Assembly (NCBI GenBank): GCA_938034415.1
Contig: CALHLE010000018.1
Location: 22,098 to 86,097 of the forward strand
Reading direction: 5' to 3'
Length of the DNA stretch: 64,000 nt
Origin: an uncultured Anaerolineae bacterium
Lineage (GTDB): Bacteria; Chloroflexota; Anaerolineae; J036; Brachytrichaceae
In this document: positions 44,979 to 54,715 of the stretch, piece by piece
Numbering within the stretch: the stretch's first letter is position 1
Layout: each line of letters starts with the position of its first letter
Translations under genes and position numbers: made by a program
The notes under the pieces: generated by a model
The model's input: only the letters and a program-made list of their open reading frames with translations
What the model was told of the DNA's origin: nothing
The model's database searches: none

Positions 44979-46250
44979 ATGGAACACTCCCGTCTGATTC
45001 GCATTGCGTTGATCCTGCTGATCATCGCGCTGCTGTTATTCATCATCGAGCGCGCGTGGACGTTCGCGCAGTTCCTCGGCGGCGTGCTCTCGACCCTGGT
45101 GGCGGCGTGGTTCGTGGCCTTTCTCATCAAGCCGCTCGTCGTCCAACTGCAGACGGGCATCATTCCCTCGCTGGTGACCGAGTGGCTGGAGCAGCGCTAT
45201 CCGACCTTTCCGGCGGACAAGCTTCGGCTGATCCGGCTGCCGATGTCGGTCGCCATTGTCGTTGCGTATCTCATCTTTCTCGTCGCCCTCATCGGCGGCG
45301 TGACCATCGCCACGGCGACGATCATCCCGCAAGCCGCCGACTTGCTCAGCCGCATTCCGGGCTTTGCCGCAACCTTGCCCGAGCAACTGGCCGAATTCTG
45401 GGCCGGCTTCGCGGCGCGCTTCGGGCTTGATCCCGCCGCGCTGGAGCAGTTCATCGCCAGCCAGGACATTCCCGGTGCCGTGACGCAGGCGGCGGGCATC
45501 GCCGCGACGCAGGTGCTGAACGTCGCCGCGTTTACAGCCGGCTTCATCGGCCAATTCTTCTTGGTGCTCATCCTCAGCCTATACATCGTGGTTGAGGATC
45601 GCCTGCTCGTCCGCCAGCTCTTCATGGTGCTGCCACGGCGCACCCATGAGACGGCGCAAGCCATGCTGACGGCGATAGACCGCGCCTTTAGCGGCTATCT
45701 GCGCGGCCAGTTCATCGGCGCGGTGTTGCGCGGCTTGTTCACGCTCATCGTCTTCGGCCTGTTCCAGCTTAAGTTCGGCGTAGTCGTGGCGATTGTCTTC
45801 GCGTTGTCGTCCTTCGTGCCGCTGATCGGCGGGCCGATCGGCATTGCGTTTGCGGCCATCGTGGTGCTGATCGTCAATTCGGACGCCGTGCTGCCGGTCA
45901 TGCTGCTCATGTTCGCCTTCGACCAGTTCGTCGCCTATGGCGTCATGCCGCGCTTGATGAAAGACTTAGTCGGCGTGCCCGGCCTGGTTGCGCTGCTGGC
46001 CATTAGCGTCGGCGTGCGATTGCTCGGCTTCTGGGGCGTGATCTTCGGCGTGCCGTTCATCGGCGCAGTATATGCGCTGGTCTTCGATTTCTATCTGCCG
46101 CGACGCGGCAAAGCCAAAGGCGCGCCGGAGGAGATTGAGCTGCCGGAGAGCTTGGGCGAGTCGCCGACGCCGCAGCCGTCGCGCGCCGCCCGACCGCCGA
46201 CGCGCAAGCGCGAAGAGCCGGCGGCGCCGACGCTCAAGCGCTCGCCGTGA
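44979..46250 (+). CDS. AI-2E family transporter
   Basis: A 423-residue membrane protein of the AI-2E exporter (UPF0118) family. Two to three N-terminal helices, an external segment with PGFAATLPEQLAEFWAGF, and a C-terminal group of helices with the family patterns LYIVVEDR, GQFIGAVLRGLFTL, LSSFVPLIGGPIG and VGVRLLGFWGVIFGVPFIGAVYAL are present. Members include quorum-signal exporters and Na+/H+ antiporters, so the substrate is open. A 50-residue Pro/Arg-rich cytoplasmic tail ends it. It starts 7 bp after the polyketide synthase. Confidence 0.85.
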   Translation: MEHSRLIRIALILLIIALLLFIIERAWTFAQFLGGVLSTLVAAWFVAFLIKPLVVQLQTGIIPSLVTEWLEQRYPTFPADKLRLIRLPMSVAIVVAYLIFLVALIGGVTIATATIIPQAADLLSRIPGFAATLPEQLAEFWAGFAARFGLDPAALEQFIASQDIPGAVTQAAGIAATQVLNVAAFTAGFIGQFFLVLILSLYIVVEDRLLVRQLFMVLPRRTHETAQAMLTAIDRAFSGYLRGQFIGAVLRGLFTLIVFGLFQLKFGVVVAIVFALSSFVPLIGGPIGIAFAAIVVLIVNSDAVLPVMLLMFAFDQFVAYGVMPRLMKDLVGVPGLVALLAISVGVRLLGFWGVIFGVPFIGAVYALVFDFYLPRRGKAKGAPEEIELPESLGESPTPQPSRAARPPTRKREEPAAPTLKRSP

Positions 46251-46317
46251 GCGCGCGCCACATCGGGTATGCTCAGGGTGAGTTGTTAGTCTGCTGCTGA
46301 TGGACGGGAGAGACGAG

Positions 46318-46965
46318 ATGAATCTGTTCAACCCGCGCAAAGAGCGCGAAAACGAGCTTAAGATGATGGGCCGGCTGCCGCCGGGCCAGTCGCTGACCGA
46401 GAAGTTCCCCGTGCTGCACTACGGGCCGGTGCCGCATTACGACATGAGCCGGTGGACCTTCAGCATCTACGGCGAGGTCGAAACGCCTAAGCAGTGGACG
46501 TGGGAGGAGTTTCTCAAGCTGCCCATGCGCGAGATCACCATGGACATCCACTGCGTCACGCGATGGAGCAAGTTCGACACAAAGTGGAAAGGGGTATGGC
46601 TGCCGGACTTGATCGAGCAGGGCATCATCAAACTCAAACCCACCGCCCGCTTCGTGATCGAGCACTGCGAGTATGGCTTCACCACGAACCTTGACTTGCA
46701 ACACTTCATGAAGCCCACGACGCTGCTGGCGATCGAATACGACGGCAAGCCGCTCGATCCCGATCACGGCTACCCCCTGCGCGTGGTGGTGGGCGCGACC
46801 AAAGAGAACGCCAAAGACCCAGACACGCGCTATTTCTGGAAGGGCGGCAAGTGGCTGCGCGCCCTGGAATTCACTCAGACCGACCGCCCCGGCTTCTGGG
46901 AACAGGCGGGCTATCACAACATCGCCCGCGTGTGGCTAGAGGAGCGCTTCGAGGGCCAATGGTGA
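46318..46965 (+). CDS. Sulfite oxidase-like molybdopterin oxidoreductase
   Basis: A 215-residue protein of the sulfite oxidase catalytic-domain family, in the short form without the dimerisation domain. Cys79 in MDIHCVTRWSKFD is the probable molybdenum ligand. LPDLIEQ, ARFVIEHCEYGFTTNLDL and YPLRVVVGA fit the family. There is no Tat signal, unlike MsrP (YedY), so it probably acts in the cytoplasm. Electron acceptor unknown. The start at 46318 follows GGGAGA by 6 bases. A strong terminator follows the stop. Confidence 0.85.
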   Translation: MNLFNPRKERENELKMMGRLPPGQSLTEKFPVLHYGPVPHYDMSRWTFSIYGEVETPKQWTWEEFLKLPMREITMDIHCVTRWSKFDTKWKGVWLPDLIEQGIIKLKPTARFVIEHCEYGFTTNLDLQHFMKPTTLLAIEYDGKPLDPDHGYPLRVVVGATKENAKDPDTRYFWKGGKWLRALEFTQTDRPGFWEQAGYHNIARVWLEERFEGQW

Positions 46966-46973
46966 AATGATGA

Positions 46974-47008
46974 GCTTCCGAAGTTCTGAAAACTTCGGAA
47001 GCGTTTTT
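46974..47008 (+). terminator. Intrinsic terminator after the sulfite oxidase-like gene
   Basis: A perfect 12-bp stem (46974-46985 with 46991-47002, 5-nt loop) followed by G and five T residues. It begins 9 bases after the stop codon. Confidence 0.93.
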
Positions 47009-47047
47009 AACCCTGCCTTTACAGAAAGCCGGCACACTACACGTCCG

Positions 47048-48664
47048 ATGCAAGCCGAGAACGAAGAGAACGCCGCAACCGAGATTCCCCTCGAGCAACC
47101 CACCAACGATCGTCGTGAGATCATCGGCTGGGCGATGTATGACTGGGCCAACAGCGCCTTCAGCACCACCGTAGGCACTGTGTTTCTGGGGCCGTATTTG
47201 GCCTCGCTGGCCGACGCAGCGGCAAAGGCCAGCCCCGATGGCCAGGCGCGCTTCTTCGGCCTGCCGGTCGCGCCGGACTCGTTCTTGCCCTATTGCATCG
47301 CATTCTCGGTCGTGCTGCAGGCTGGCTTCTTGCCCATCCTGGGCGCCATCGCCGACTATTCCCATCGCCGCAAACAAATGTTGCAACGCTTCGCGATCAT
47401 CGGCGGCCTGGCGACGACGCTGCTGTTCTTTGTGCAGGGCGACCTGTGGTGGCTGGGCGGCGTGCTGTTTATCATCGCCAACTTATGCTTCGGCGCGGCT
47501 ATCGTCTTCTACAATGCCTATCTGCCCGACATCGCCGGCGAGGAAGCGCGCGACCGCGTGTCGTCCTTCGGCTGGGCAATGGGCTATCTCGGCGGCGGGG
47601 TGTTGCTCGTCTTCAACCTGCTCCTCTTCTTGCTGCGCGACCGCCTCGGCCTGGATAGCGGCCTGGCCGTGCGCATCAACCTGGCCTCGGCAGGCCTGTG
47701 GTGGCTGGGCTGGTCGGTTTGGACGTGGCTCACCTTGCGCCCGCGCCATCGCGCGCGCCAGCTCCCGCCCGGTCGAGGCATCCTGCGCGTCGCATTCGAT
47801 CAGCTCGGCGAGACGATGGAGACGCCCCCGCGCACAGTGGCCGGCCTGTTGCTCTCGCCGCTGCTCGTGTTCATCCTCTTCCCGCTGGTCTCGGCGCTGA
47901 GTTTGCCCCTCGAGGCAATTTTCATCGCGGTCGTCGGCCCGCTCATCATGATCGGCGTCTTCCTATGGCGCAAGTCGCGCAGCCTGCCGCAGACCGCCAA
48001 GTTCCTGCTCGCCTACCTCATCTACAACGACGGCATCCAGACGGTGATCGGCGTAGCGGCGCTGTTCGCCGCAGCGCCGGTCATTCGCGGCGGCCTAGGC
48101 ATCCCGGTCGAACGGCTCACGCTGCTGATCTTAATGATCCAGTTCGTCGCGTTCTTCGGCGCCCTGTTCTTCGGCGCGCTGGCCGGCCGCGTCGGCGGCA
48201 AGCGCGCCCTCGTCGCCAGCCTGGTCATTTGGAGCAGCGTGGTGATCTACGCCTTCCTGGGGATGCGTGACTACAGCCCTTCAGCGCTGGGCATCCCGCG
48301 CGCCGAGCTGGAGTTCTGGATCCTCGGCGCGATGATCGCCACCGTGCTCGGTGGCAGCCAGGCGCTCAGCCGCAGCTTATTCGCGCAGATGATCCCGAAG
48401 GACAAGGAAGCTGAGTTCTTCTCGATCTATGAGATCAGCGAACGCGGCACATCGTGGATGGGGCCCTTCCTGTTCGGCTTCGTCAATCAAGTCGTCGGCA
48501 ACTTGCGCCCGGCCATCCTGTCCGTAGTGATCTTCTTCGTGGTCGGCCTGGCTATCCTGTTGACCGTGAACGTGGCGCGCGCGATCGCGGAAGCCGGGCG
48601 ACGCGAAGAGGGACAGGCGCGTCGCATCGTCACCGAGGAGCGGCCGGCGCAATTGACGGCTTGA
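47048..48664 (+). CDS. MFS transporter, Atg22/UMF1-like
   Basis: A 538-residue, 12-helix major facilitator resembling the Atg22/UMF1 group. GWAMYDWANSAFSTTVGTVFLGPYLASLA near the N-terminus and SSFGWAMGYLGGGVLLVFNLLLF are typical. The IPKDKEAEFFSIYEISERGTSWMGPFLFG block near the C-terminus is diagnostic. Eukaryotic Atg22 exports amino acids from the vacuole; bacterial substrates are unknown. The ATG at 47048 is chosen because the earlier frame runs through the preceding terminator. Confidence 0.85.
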   Translation: MQAENEENAATEIPLEQPTNDRREIIGWAMYDWANSAFSTTVGTVFLGPYLASLADAAAKASPDGQARFFGLPVAPDSFLPYCIAFSVVLQAGFLPILGAIADYSHRRKQMLQRFAIIGGLATTLLFFVQGDLWWLGGVLFIIANLCFGAAIVFYNAYLPDIAGEEARDRVSSFGWAMGYLGGGVLLVFNLLLFLLRDRLGLDSGLAVRINLASAGLWWLGWSVWTWLTLRPRHRARQLPPGRGILRVAFDQLGETMETPPRTVAGLLLSPLLVFILFPLVSALSLPLEAIFIAVVGPLIMIGVFLWRKSRSLPQTAKFLLAYLIYNDGIQTVIGVAALFAAAPVIRGGLGIPVERLTLLILMIQFVAFFGALFFGALAGRVGGKRALVASLVIWSSVVIYAFLGMRDYSPSALGIPRAELEFWILGAMIATVLGGSQALSRSLFAQMIPKDKEAEFFSIYEISERGTSWMGPFLFGFVNQVVGNLRPAILSVVIFFVVGLAILLTVNVARAIAEAGRREEGQARRIVTEERPAQLTA

Positions 48665-48672
48665 CCCGCGCA

Positions 48673-48678
48673 TAAAAT
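48673..48678 (+). promoter_or_regulatory. -10 box for probably leaderless GlcD-GlcF gene
   Basis: TAAAAT ends 6 bases before the GTG at 48685. No Shine-Dalgarno. Confidence 0.5.
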
Positions 48679-48684
48679 CGGCGC

Positions 48685-51600
48685 GTGCGATCTATCCCTC
48701 ATGACCACCCGCTGGCGCGGGCGCTTGCGCGCCATGTGGCCGGCGAAGTGCGCTTCGACACGCCGACCCGCCTCATCTACAGCACCGACGCCAGCAACTA
48801 CCAGATGTTGCCGCTGGGCGTGGTGCTACCGAAGACCACGGATGACGTGATTGCAACGGTAGCGCTATGCGCAGAGCACGGCGCGCCGATCACCCCGCGC
48901 GGCGGCGGCAGTAGCTTGTGCGGCTCATCCATCGGCCCAGGCGTCATCATTGACTTCACCAAGCACATGGACGCGCTGCTCGACCTAGACGTGAGCGGGC
49001 GCGCTGTCCGCGTGCAGCCGGGCATGGTGCTGGGGCAGTTGAACAAACGCCTGGCACCATATGGGCTGCAGTTCGGCCCCGACCCAGCCAGCGCCGAACG
49101 CGCCGCTGTCGGCGGCGTCATCGGCGCGAATGCGACCGGCGCGCATTCCATCCGCTATGGCATGACCGCCGACAACGTCGCCGCGCTCACAGCGGTGCTG
49201 GCCGATGGGACGCCGGCGGAGTTCGGCCCGGCGCAATTCGCCGCTGCGCTTCGGCAAGCGGGCACGGAGCACAGCACTGCGCCTGCGACCTTGCGCGACC
49301 AGGTGATTCAGATCGTTCGGCGCTGGGAAGAAGCGATCCGCCGCGACTTCCCCAAAGTGTGGCGACGCGCCAGCGGCTACAACTTGGACTACGTAGCCGA
49401 GATGCTGGCCTACGATCCGGCCCGGCCAACGGCCTGCTTGACCGAAGCGAACGCCCGGCGACAGGGCGAGAACTTGGAGAATCATTTGCGACAGGTCAGC
49501 CGACTGAACTTGGCGCCGCTGTTCGCCGGGGCGGAGGGCACATTAGGCGTCGTGGTCGAAGCCACGCTGCGCCTGTTCCCCAAGCCCAAGCGCGCGGCGC
49601 TGGTCATCGCCGCGTTCAATGGGCTGGTCGAGGCGATGCGCGCGGTGCCGGCGCTGCTCACGACGAATCCTGCGGCCATCGAGCTGATCGGCGGCATGTT
49701 CATCCGCATCGCGCGCGAGCTGCCGGAGTGTCGCGGGCGGGTTGGATGGCTGGACGGCCAGGCCACGCCGGAGGGGCTGCTGGTCGTCGAATTCGACGGC
49801 GAGAGCGAGGCCGACGTGCGCGCCGGCGTCGAGCGCCTCCGGCAACTGGTCGCGCGCGAGCATCTGCCCTGCGCGTTGCGCCCGCTGTTCGACCCGGCAG
49901 CGCAGGCCGACGTGTGGTATGTGCGCAAGATCGGCCTGAACGTGCTGACGAGCATCCGCAGCCAGGCCAAGCCGATCAGCGTCGTGGAGGACGTAGCGGT
50001 GCCGGTGGAACGGCTGGCCGAATACGTCGAGCGGCTGAGCGCGATCTTCGCCGCGCATGACACCGAGGGCGCGTTCTACGCCCACGCCAGCGCCGGCGTA
50101 TTGCACGTGAGGCCGCTGGTCAATCTGCGCGCGTCGCGCGGCGTGGCCCAGCTCAAAGGCATTGCCCGCGACGCGCTGGCGCTCTGCCGCGAGTTGGGCG
50201 GGGCGATGAGCGGCGAACACGGCGACGGCTACGAGCGCTCGCATCAGAACGAAGCGCTCTTCGGTCCGGATGTCTATCAGGCGTTCTGCGCGCTCAAAGA
50301 CGCCTTCGACCCGCGCGGGCTGCTCAACCCCGGCAAGAAGGTGCGCGCTGTCGAGATGGAATCGCATCTGCGCTATGGCCCAGACTACGCCGCCCGCTCC
50401 CTGCCCACCACCTTCGCCTTTCGCCGAGACGGTGGCTTTGCGGGGCTGGTAGAGCAGTGCAACGGCAACGGCGTATGCCGCAAGCTGGAAGGCGGCGTGA
50501 TGTGCCCGTCGTATCGCGCCACGCGCGAGGAGATGCACAGCACCCGCGGGCGGGCCAATCTGCTGCGCGAATTCCTCTCGACGAAGGCCATTGCGCGCGC
50601 GACCGACGGCGCTTCATCACTCGCGCCACATCAACTCCTCCCCAAGCCCTCGCCGGATGAGGTGAAGGCGGCCCTCGACCTATGCCTGAGCTGCAAGGCC
50701 TGCGCCACCGAGTGCGCCGCCGGCGTGGATATGAGCAAGCTGAAGAGCGAATTCCTGGCGCACTTTTACGAAACCCGCGGCCTGCCGCTGCGCGCATGGC
50801 TGCTGGGGAGGATCGCGTCATTCGCGCCCCTCGCGTCGGCGCTCGCGCCGGTTTCCAACTGGCTGGTGAATCGCGCGCTCAGCAAGCGCCTACTGCGCAT
50901 CGCGCCCGAACGCGCGCTGCCGGCGTTTCAACGCCAAACATTTGACCGTTGGTGGGCGCGCGCGGCTCGTGCGCGACAATCGAACACGCCCCGGCCACAG
51001 GTAGTGCTGTTCGTGGACACCTTCTCGCGCTACAACCACCCCCACGTTGCCATTGCTGCGGTGCAAGTGCTGGAAGCGGCCGGTTGCGCGGTGATCGTGC
51101 CGCCCTGGCGGTGCTGCGGCCGGCCGCTCCTCTCGCAGGGCCAACCGAGGGCGATGTTGTCCTGGGCGCGCTTCAACTTGGCGCAGCTCGCGCCGCTGGC
51201 CCGCCAGGGCGTGCCCATCCTCGGCATTGAGCCGAGCTGCATCAGCGCGCTGCGCGACGACTATCCCGATCTGCTCCCGGGCGAGGACGCCGAAATCGTG
51301 GCGCAAATGACGCAGAGCGTCGAGGAGTTCCTCGTTGCGCAGGGCGTATCCTTCCCTGCGCCGCAAAACGACGAAAGGCCAAGGCTACTGCTACACGGCC
51401 ACTGCCATCAAAAGGCGCTGTGGGGCACGCGCGCGACGCGCATGCTTTTGACATCCGTCGGCTATGATGTGCACGAGGTGGATTCGACATGCTGCGGAAT
51501 GGCCGGCGCGTTCGGCTACGAGGCGGAACACTACGCGCTGTCGCAGCAGATCGGCGAGCTGGCGCTGTTGCCGGCCGTGCGGGCGGCCAGCGCCGAGACA

Positions 51601-51702
51601 CTGATCGTCGCGCCGGGCACCTCGTGCCGAGAGCAGATCGCGCACTTCACCGGCCGCACCGCGCTCCACCCGGTCGAGGTGGTCGCCCGGCACTTGATGT
51701 AA
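48685..51702 (+). CDS. FAD-linked oxidase/Fe-S oxidoreductase fusion (GlcD-GlcF-like)
   Basis: A 1005-residue fusion like E. coli YdiJ. Residues 20-250 are the FAD_binding_4 domain (TPRGGGSSLCGSSIGPGVIIDFTKHM), 285-555 the FAD-oxidase C domain, with ending FDPRGLLNPGKKV. Then come two 4Fe-4S motifs (CNGNGVCRKL...CPSY and CLSCKACATECAAGVDM) and two CCG domains (WRCCGRPLL, STCCGMAGAFG). Such enzymes oxidise D-2-hydroxy acids (D-lactate, glycolate or 2-hydroxyglutarate) and pass electrons on. Substrate cannot be decided. Confidence 0.88.
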   Translation: MRSIPHDHPLARALARHVAGEVRFDTPTRLIYSTDASNYQMLPLGVVLPKTTDDVIATVALCAEHGAPITPRGGGSSLCGSSIGPGVIIDFTKHMDALLDLDVSGRAVRVQPGMVLGQLNKRLAPYGLQFGPDPASAERAAVGGVIGANATGAHSIRYGMTADNVAALTAVLADGTPAEFGPAQFAAALRQAGTEHSTAPATLRDQVIQIVRRWEEAIRRDFPKVWRRASGYNLDYVAEMLAYDPARPTACLTEANARRQGENLENHLRQVSRLNLAPLFAGAEGTLGVVVEATLRLFPKPKRAALVIAAFNGLVEAMRAVPALLTTNPAAIELIGGMFIRIARELPECRGRVGWLDGQATPEGLLVVEFDGESEADVRAGVERLRQLVAREHLPCALRPLFDPAAQADVWYVRKIGLNVLTSIRSQAKPISVVEDVAVPVERLAEYVERLSAIFAAHDTEGAFYAHASAGVLHVRPLVNLRASRGVAQLKGIARDALALCRELGGAMSGEHGDGYERSHQNEALFGPDVYQAFCALKDAFDPRGLLNPGKKVRAVEMESHLRYGPDYAARSLPTTFAFRRDGGFAGLVEQCNGNGVCRKLEGGVMCPSYRATREEMHSTRGRANLLREFLSTKAIARATDGASSLAPHQLLPKPSPDEVKAALDLCLSCKACATECAAGVDMSKLKSEFLAHFYETRGLPLRAWLLGRIASFAPLASALAPVSNWLVNRALSKRLLRIAPERALPAFQRQTFDRWWARAARARQSNTPRPQVVLFVDTFSRYNHPHVAIAAVQVLEAAGCAVIVPPWRCCGRPLLSQGQPRAMLSWARFNLAQLAPLARQGVPILGIEPSCISALRDDYPDLLPGEDAEIVAQMTQSVEEFLVAQGVSFPAPQNDERPRLLLHGHCHQKALWGTRATRMLLTSVGYDVHEVDSTCCGMAGAFGYEAEHYALSQQIGELALLPAVRAASAETLIVAPGTSCREQIAHFTGRTALHPVEVVARHLM

Positions 51703-51823
51703 CGCCGACGCCGTTTGAAAGCGCAAGGCGCGCGCCTAGGACGCACGACCGTTTGTGATAAACTTCTCAAGCGAAAATCGAACGGTGAGACAATATGCCG
51801 CGTCTCATCGAGCTAAATAAACC

Positions 51824-52195
51824 ATGAATGATTTTCTCCCGGTCTTCATCTTGTTGTTCCTGGCCACGGCGCTGGCGGTCCTGGTCATCTTCATCTCAAT
51901 CCTGTTCGGGCCGCGCCGCCGCGCGAATAACCCGATGAAGATTCAGCCATACGAGAGCGGCATGCGCGCCATCGGCCAAGGCCAACGACGCTTCCCGGTG
52001 CGCTTCTACCTGATCGCTGTGCTCTTCATCCTGTTCGATATCGAGGTCATCTTCTTCTATCCCTGGGCGGTGGCGTTCCGACAGTTGGGCTGGTTCGGGC
52101 TGATTGAGATGCTGATCTTCGTCGGCATCCTGTTAGTGGGTTACTTTTGGATTTGGAAGAAGGGCGCGTTGGAGTGGGAGACCATGGACAAATGA
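51824..52195 (+). CDS. nuoA: NADH-quinone oxidoreductase subunit A
   Basis: A 123-residue, three-helix membrane subunit of complex I. It has the conserved loop (KIQPYESGMRAIGQGQRRFPVRFYLIAVLFILFDIEVIFFYPWAV), including the Glu-Ser-Gly and Asp-Ile-Glu residues near the quinone channel. First gene of the nuo operon. Upstream 51703-51823 holds a TGTGATAAACT extended -10-like site around 51755-51765 but no clear -35 or Shine-Dalgarno. Confidence 0.95.
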   Translation: MNDFLPVFILLFLATALAVLVIFISILFGPRRRANNPMKIQPYESGMRAIGQGQRRFPVRFYLIAVLFILFDIEVIFFYPWAVAFRQLGWFGLIEMLIFVGILLVGYFWIWKKGALEWETMDK

Positions 52196-52255
52196 GGCGT
52201 TGAGGGTCGCGCAAAGGCAACTTTCGCGCTCCTCGGCGACAAAGGGAGTTTGAGA

Positions 52256-52738
52256 ATGGGACTGGAACAGAAACTAGGCGACATGGGCATCGTCACCACC
52301 TCGCTGGAGAAGGTGGTGAACTGGGCGCGGTCGAACGCTATTTGGCCGATGCTGTTCGGCCTAGCGTGCTGCGCAATCGAGATGATGAGCGCACAGGCGC
52401 CGCGCTACGACTTGTCACGATTCGGCATGGAGTTGATGCGGGCCAGCCCGCGCCAAAGCGACCTGATGATCGTCGCCGGCCGGGTGAGCCGCAAGATGGC
52501 GCCGGTGCTGCGCAATCTCTACGACCAAATGCCCGACCCCAAGTGGGTGATCGCGATGGGCGATTGCGCCTCGTGCGGCGGCGTGTTCAACAACTACGCC
52601 ATCGTACAGGGCGTGGATGAGATCGTGCCGGTGGACGTATATGTGGCCGGCTGCCCCCCGCGTCCGGAGACGCTCATTGACGGCATCATGAAGCTGCAAG
52701 AGAAGATTCGGCGCGAGCCGCTGAAGAAGTGGCAGTAA
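52256..52738 (+). CDS. nuoB: NADH-quinone oxidoreductase subunit B
   Basis: A 160-residue peripheral subunit that carries cluster N2, the last Fe-S centre before quinone. The ligands are visible as the paired Cys in [10 protein letters not shown], Cys in GDCASCGG and Cys in [13 protein letters not shown] lies 7 bases before the ATG at 52256; an in-frame TTG at 52250 is less likely. Length is normal for NuoB without extensions. Confidence 0.97.
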   Translation: MGLEQKLGDMGIVTTSLEKVVNWARSNAIWPMLFGLACCAIEMMSAQAPRYDLSRFGMELMRASPRQSDLMIVAGRVSRKMAPVLRNLYDQMPDPKWVIAMGDCASCGGVFNNYAIVQGVDEIVPVDVYVAGCPPRPETLIDGIMKLQEKIRREPLKKWQ

Positions 52739-52791
52739 GCCGCAACCACGCGCCACGCTAGAAGGCGCGGCGCAATACCGAATATGCGACT

Positions 52792-53301
52792 ATGGATCAC
52801 CCTCTAAGTGAACTGCTCAAGTCCGCGCTGGGCGACGCGATCAGCCAAGTCACCCTCTTTCGCGACGAGGTGACGTTGCACACATCCCGCGAACGCATCC
52901 TCGACGTGCTGACCCACCTGCGCGACGTGCAGCAGTTCGACATGCTAACCGACGAGACGTGCGTGGATTACTACCCACGCGAGCCGCGCTTCGGCATCCT
53001 CTACCAGTTGTACTCAATCCCGCGCAACCTTCGCGTGCGCGTCAAGGTGATGCTGAGCGAATATGACGCCAGCCTCCCGTCCGCCGTGCCGGTGTATCGC
53101 AACGCAAACTGGCTGGAGCGCGAGATCTACGACTTGTTCGGGATCCACTTTGAAGGCCACCCCGACCTGCGCCGCATCCTGCTGCCGCCGGATTACCCCG
53201 GCCATCCGCTGCGCAAAGAGGTGCCGATCGCCGTGGAAGAAAACGCTTTCTCGTTCAACCGCGCGCGCATTGACGCCGCCAAACCCTACGCGACCGAATA
53301 A
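52792..53301 (+). CDS. nuoC: NADH-quinone oxidoreductase subunit C
   Basis: A 169-residue peripheral-arm subunit (30-kDa subunit). The signature is NWLEREIYDLFGIHFEGHPDLRRILLPPDYPGHPLRKE in the last third. It is separate from NuoD, unlike the fused NuoCD of enterobacteria. It begins 53 bp after nuoB without a strong Shine-Dalgarno. Confidence 0.95.
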   Translation: MDHPLSELLKSALGDAISQVTLFRDEVTLHTSRERILDVLTHLRDVQQFDMLTDETCVDYYPREPRFGILYQLYSIPRNLRVRVKVMLSEYDASLPSAVPVYRNANWLEREIYDLFGIHFEGHPDLRRILLPPDYPGHPLRKEVPIAVEENAFSFNRARIDAAKPYATE

Positions 53302-53370
53302 AGCCCAGAGGCGAAGGCCAAGCGCAACGGCCGCCGCCGTCAGCGCTCAGTTCAGTTTCTTGAAACTAAC

Positions 53371-54660
53371 ATGACGATAGCAGAACCCCCGATTCGAGTT
53401 GAGGACGCCCCACACAACGCGGTGCGCGTGGAGGACGTCCAACTCGACATCACCCTGGAGCAGTTGAAGAAGCTAGTCAGCCCGCGCGCGCTGACCGGCG
53501 AAACCATGCTGCTCAACATGGGCCCGCAACACCCTAGCACGCACGGCGTGCTCCGGCTGCTGCTCGAGCTGGACGGCGAGACCATCGTCAGTTGCATCCC
53601 CGACATCGGTTACCTGCATACCGGCATCGAGAAGACCGCCGAAGGCAAGACCTATCTCAAGGCCATCCCGCTCACCGACCGCACCGACTACCTGGCCCCG
53701 ATGAGCAACAACCTGGCCTTCTGCGGCGCCGTGGAGAAGCTGGTGGGCATTGACGTGCCGATCCGCGCGCAGTATCTGCGCGTGATCCTGATGGAGCTGA
53801 CGCGCATGAACAGCCATTTGGTATGGCTGGGCACACACGCGCTGGACATCGGCGCGATGAGCATGTTTCTCTATTGCATGCGCGAACGGGAGATGATCCT
53901 CGACATCTACGAAGCCGTCAGCGGCGCGCGCATGATGAGCAGCTACATCCGCCCCGGCGGCCTGTGGCGCGATGTGCCGGCGCACTTCCCGCAGTTGGTG
54001 CAGCGCGTGCTCGACGTCTTCCCCAGGCGCATCCTGGAGTACGAGAAATTGTTGAAGGAGAACCCGCTGTGGAAGGAGCGCACCGTCGGCATCGGCAAGA
54101 TCAGCGCCCAAGACGCCATCGCCTGGGGCATGACCGGGCCATGCCTGCGCGGCAGCGGCGTAAATTACGATGTGCGAAAGGCGCAGCCGTACTCGAGTTA
54201 CGACCACTTCGAGTTCAGCGTGCCAGTGGGCAGCAACGGGGACGTCTACGATCGCTACAAGTGCCGGATGGAGGAGTTCAATCAGTCGCTCAAGATCATC
54301 AAGCAAGCGATGGACCGCCTGCCGCCCGGCCCGGTGATGACCGACGATCGCAAGGTGGCCCCGCCACCCAAGCACGAGATCGCCTACTCGATGGAATCGC
54401 TGATCCATCACTTCAAGCTGTGGACCGAGGGCTTTCGAGCGCCTGAAGGCGAAGTGTATTTCGCCGTCGAGAGCGGCAAGGGCGAGTATGGCGTGCTGCT
54501 CAGCGGCGACGGCTCGCCCAAGCCGCGTCGCGTGCACTTCCGCGCGCCGTCGTTCCACAACCTACAGCCGCTGGGCGAGATCAGCAAGGGCGCGCTGCTG
54601 GCCGACATCGTCGCCATCATCGGCTCGATTGACATCGTTTTAGGCGATGTAGACCGGTGA
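53371..54660 (+). CDS. nuoD: NADH-quinone oxidoreductase subunit D
   Basis: A 429-residue subunit (49-kDa) that, with NuoB, forms the quinone pocket. HPSTHGVLRLLLELDGE contains the His near the quinone headgroup; YLHTGIEKTAEGKTY and the conserved C-terminus FHNLQPLGEISKGALLADIVAIIGSIDIVLGDVDR are present. About 35 N-terminal residues precede the conserved start. It lies 69 bp after nuoC. Confidence 0.97.
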   Translation: MTIAEPPIRVEDAPHNAVRVEDVQLDITLEQLKKLVSPRALTGETMLLNMGPQHPSTHGVLRLLLELDGETIVSCIPDIGYLHTGIEKTAEGKTYLKAIPLTDRTDYLAPMSNNLAFCGAVEKLVGIDVPIRAQYLRVILMELTRMNSHLVWLGTHALDIGAMSMFLYCMREREMILDIYEAVSGARMMSSYIRPGGLWRDVPAHFPQLVQRVLDVFPRRILEYEKLLKENPLWKERTVGIGKISAQDAIAWGMTGPCLRGSGVNYDVRKAQPYSSYDHFEFSVPVGSNGDVYDRYKCRMEEFNQSLKIIKQAMDRLPPGPVMTDDRKVAPPPKHEIAYSMESLIHHFKLWTEGFRAPEGEVYFAVESGKGEYGVLLSGDGSPKPRRVHFRAPSFHNLQPLGEISKGALLADIVAIIGSIDIVLGDVDR

Positions 54661-54715
54661 CGCCGGTCACAACAAATCGCCCCATGTTCAACTGCCGAAC
54701 TGTAAGAGAGTGAAG

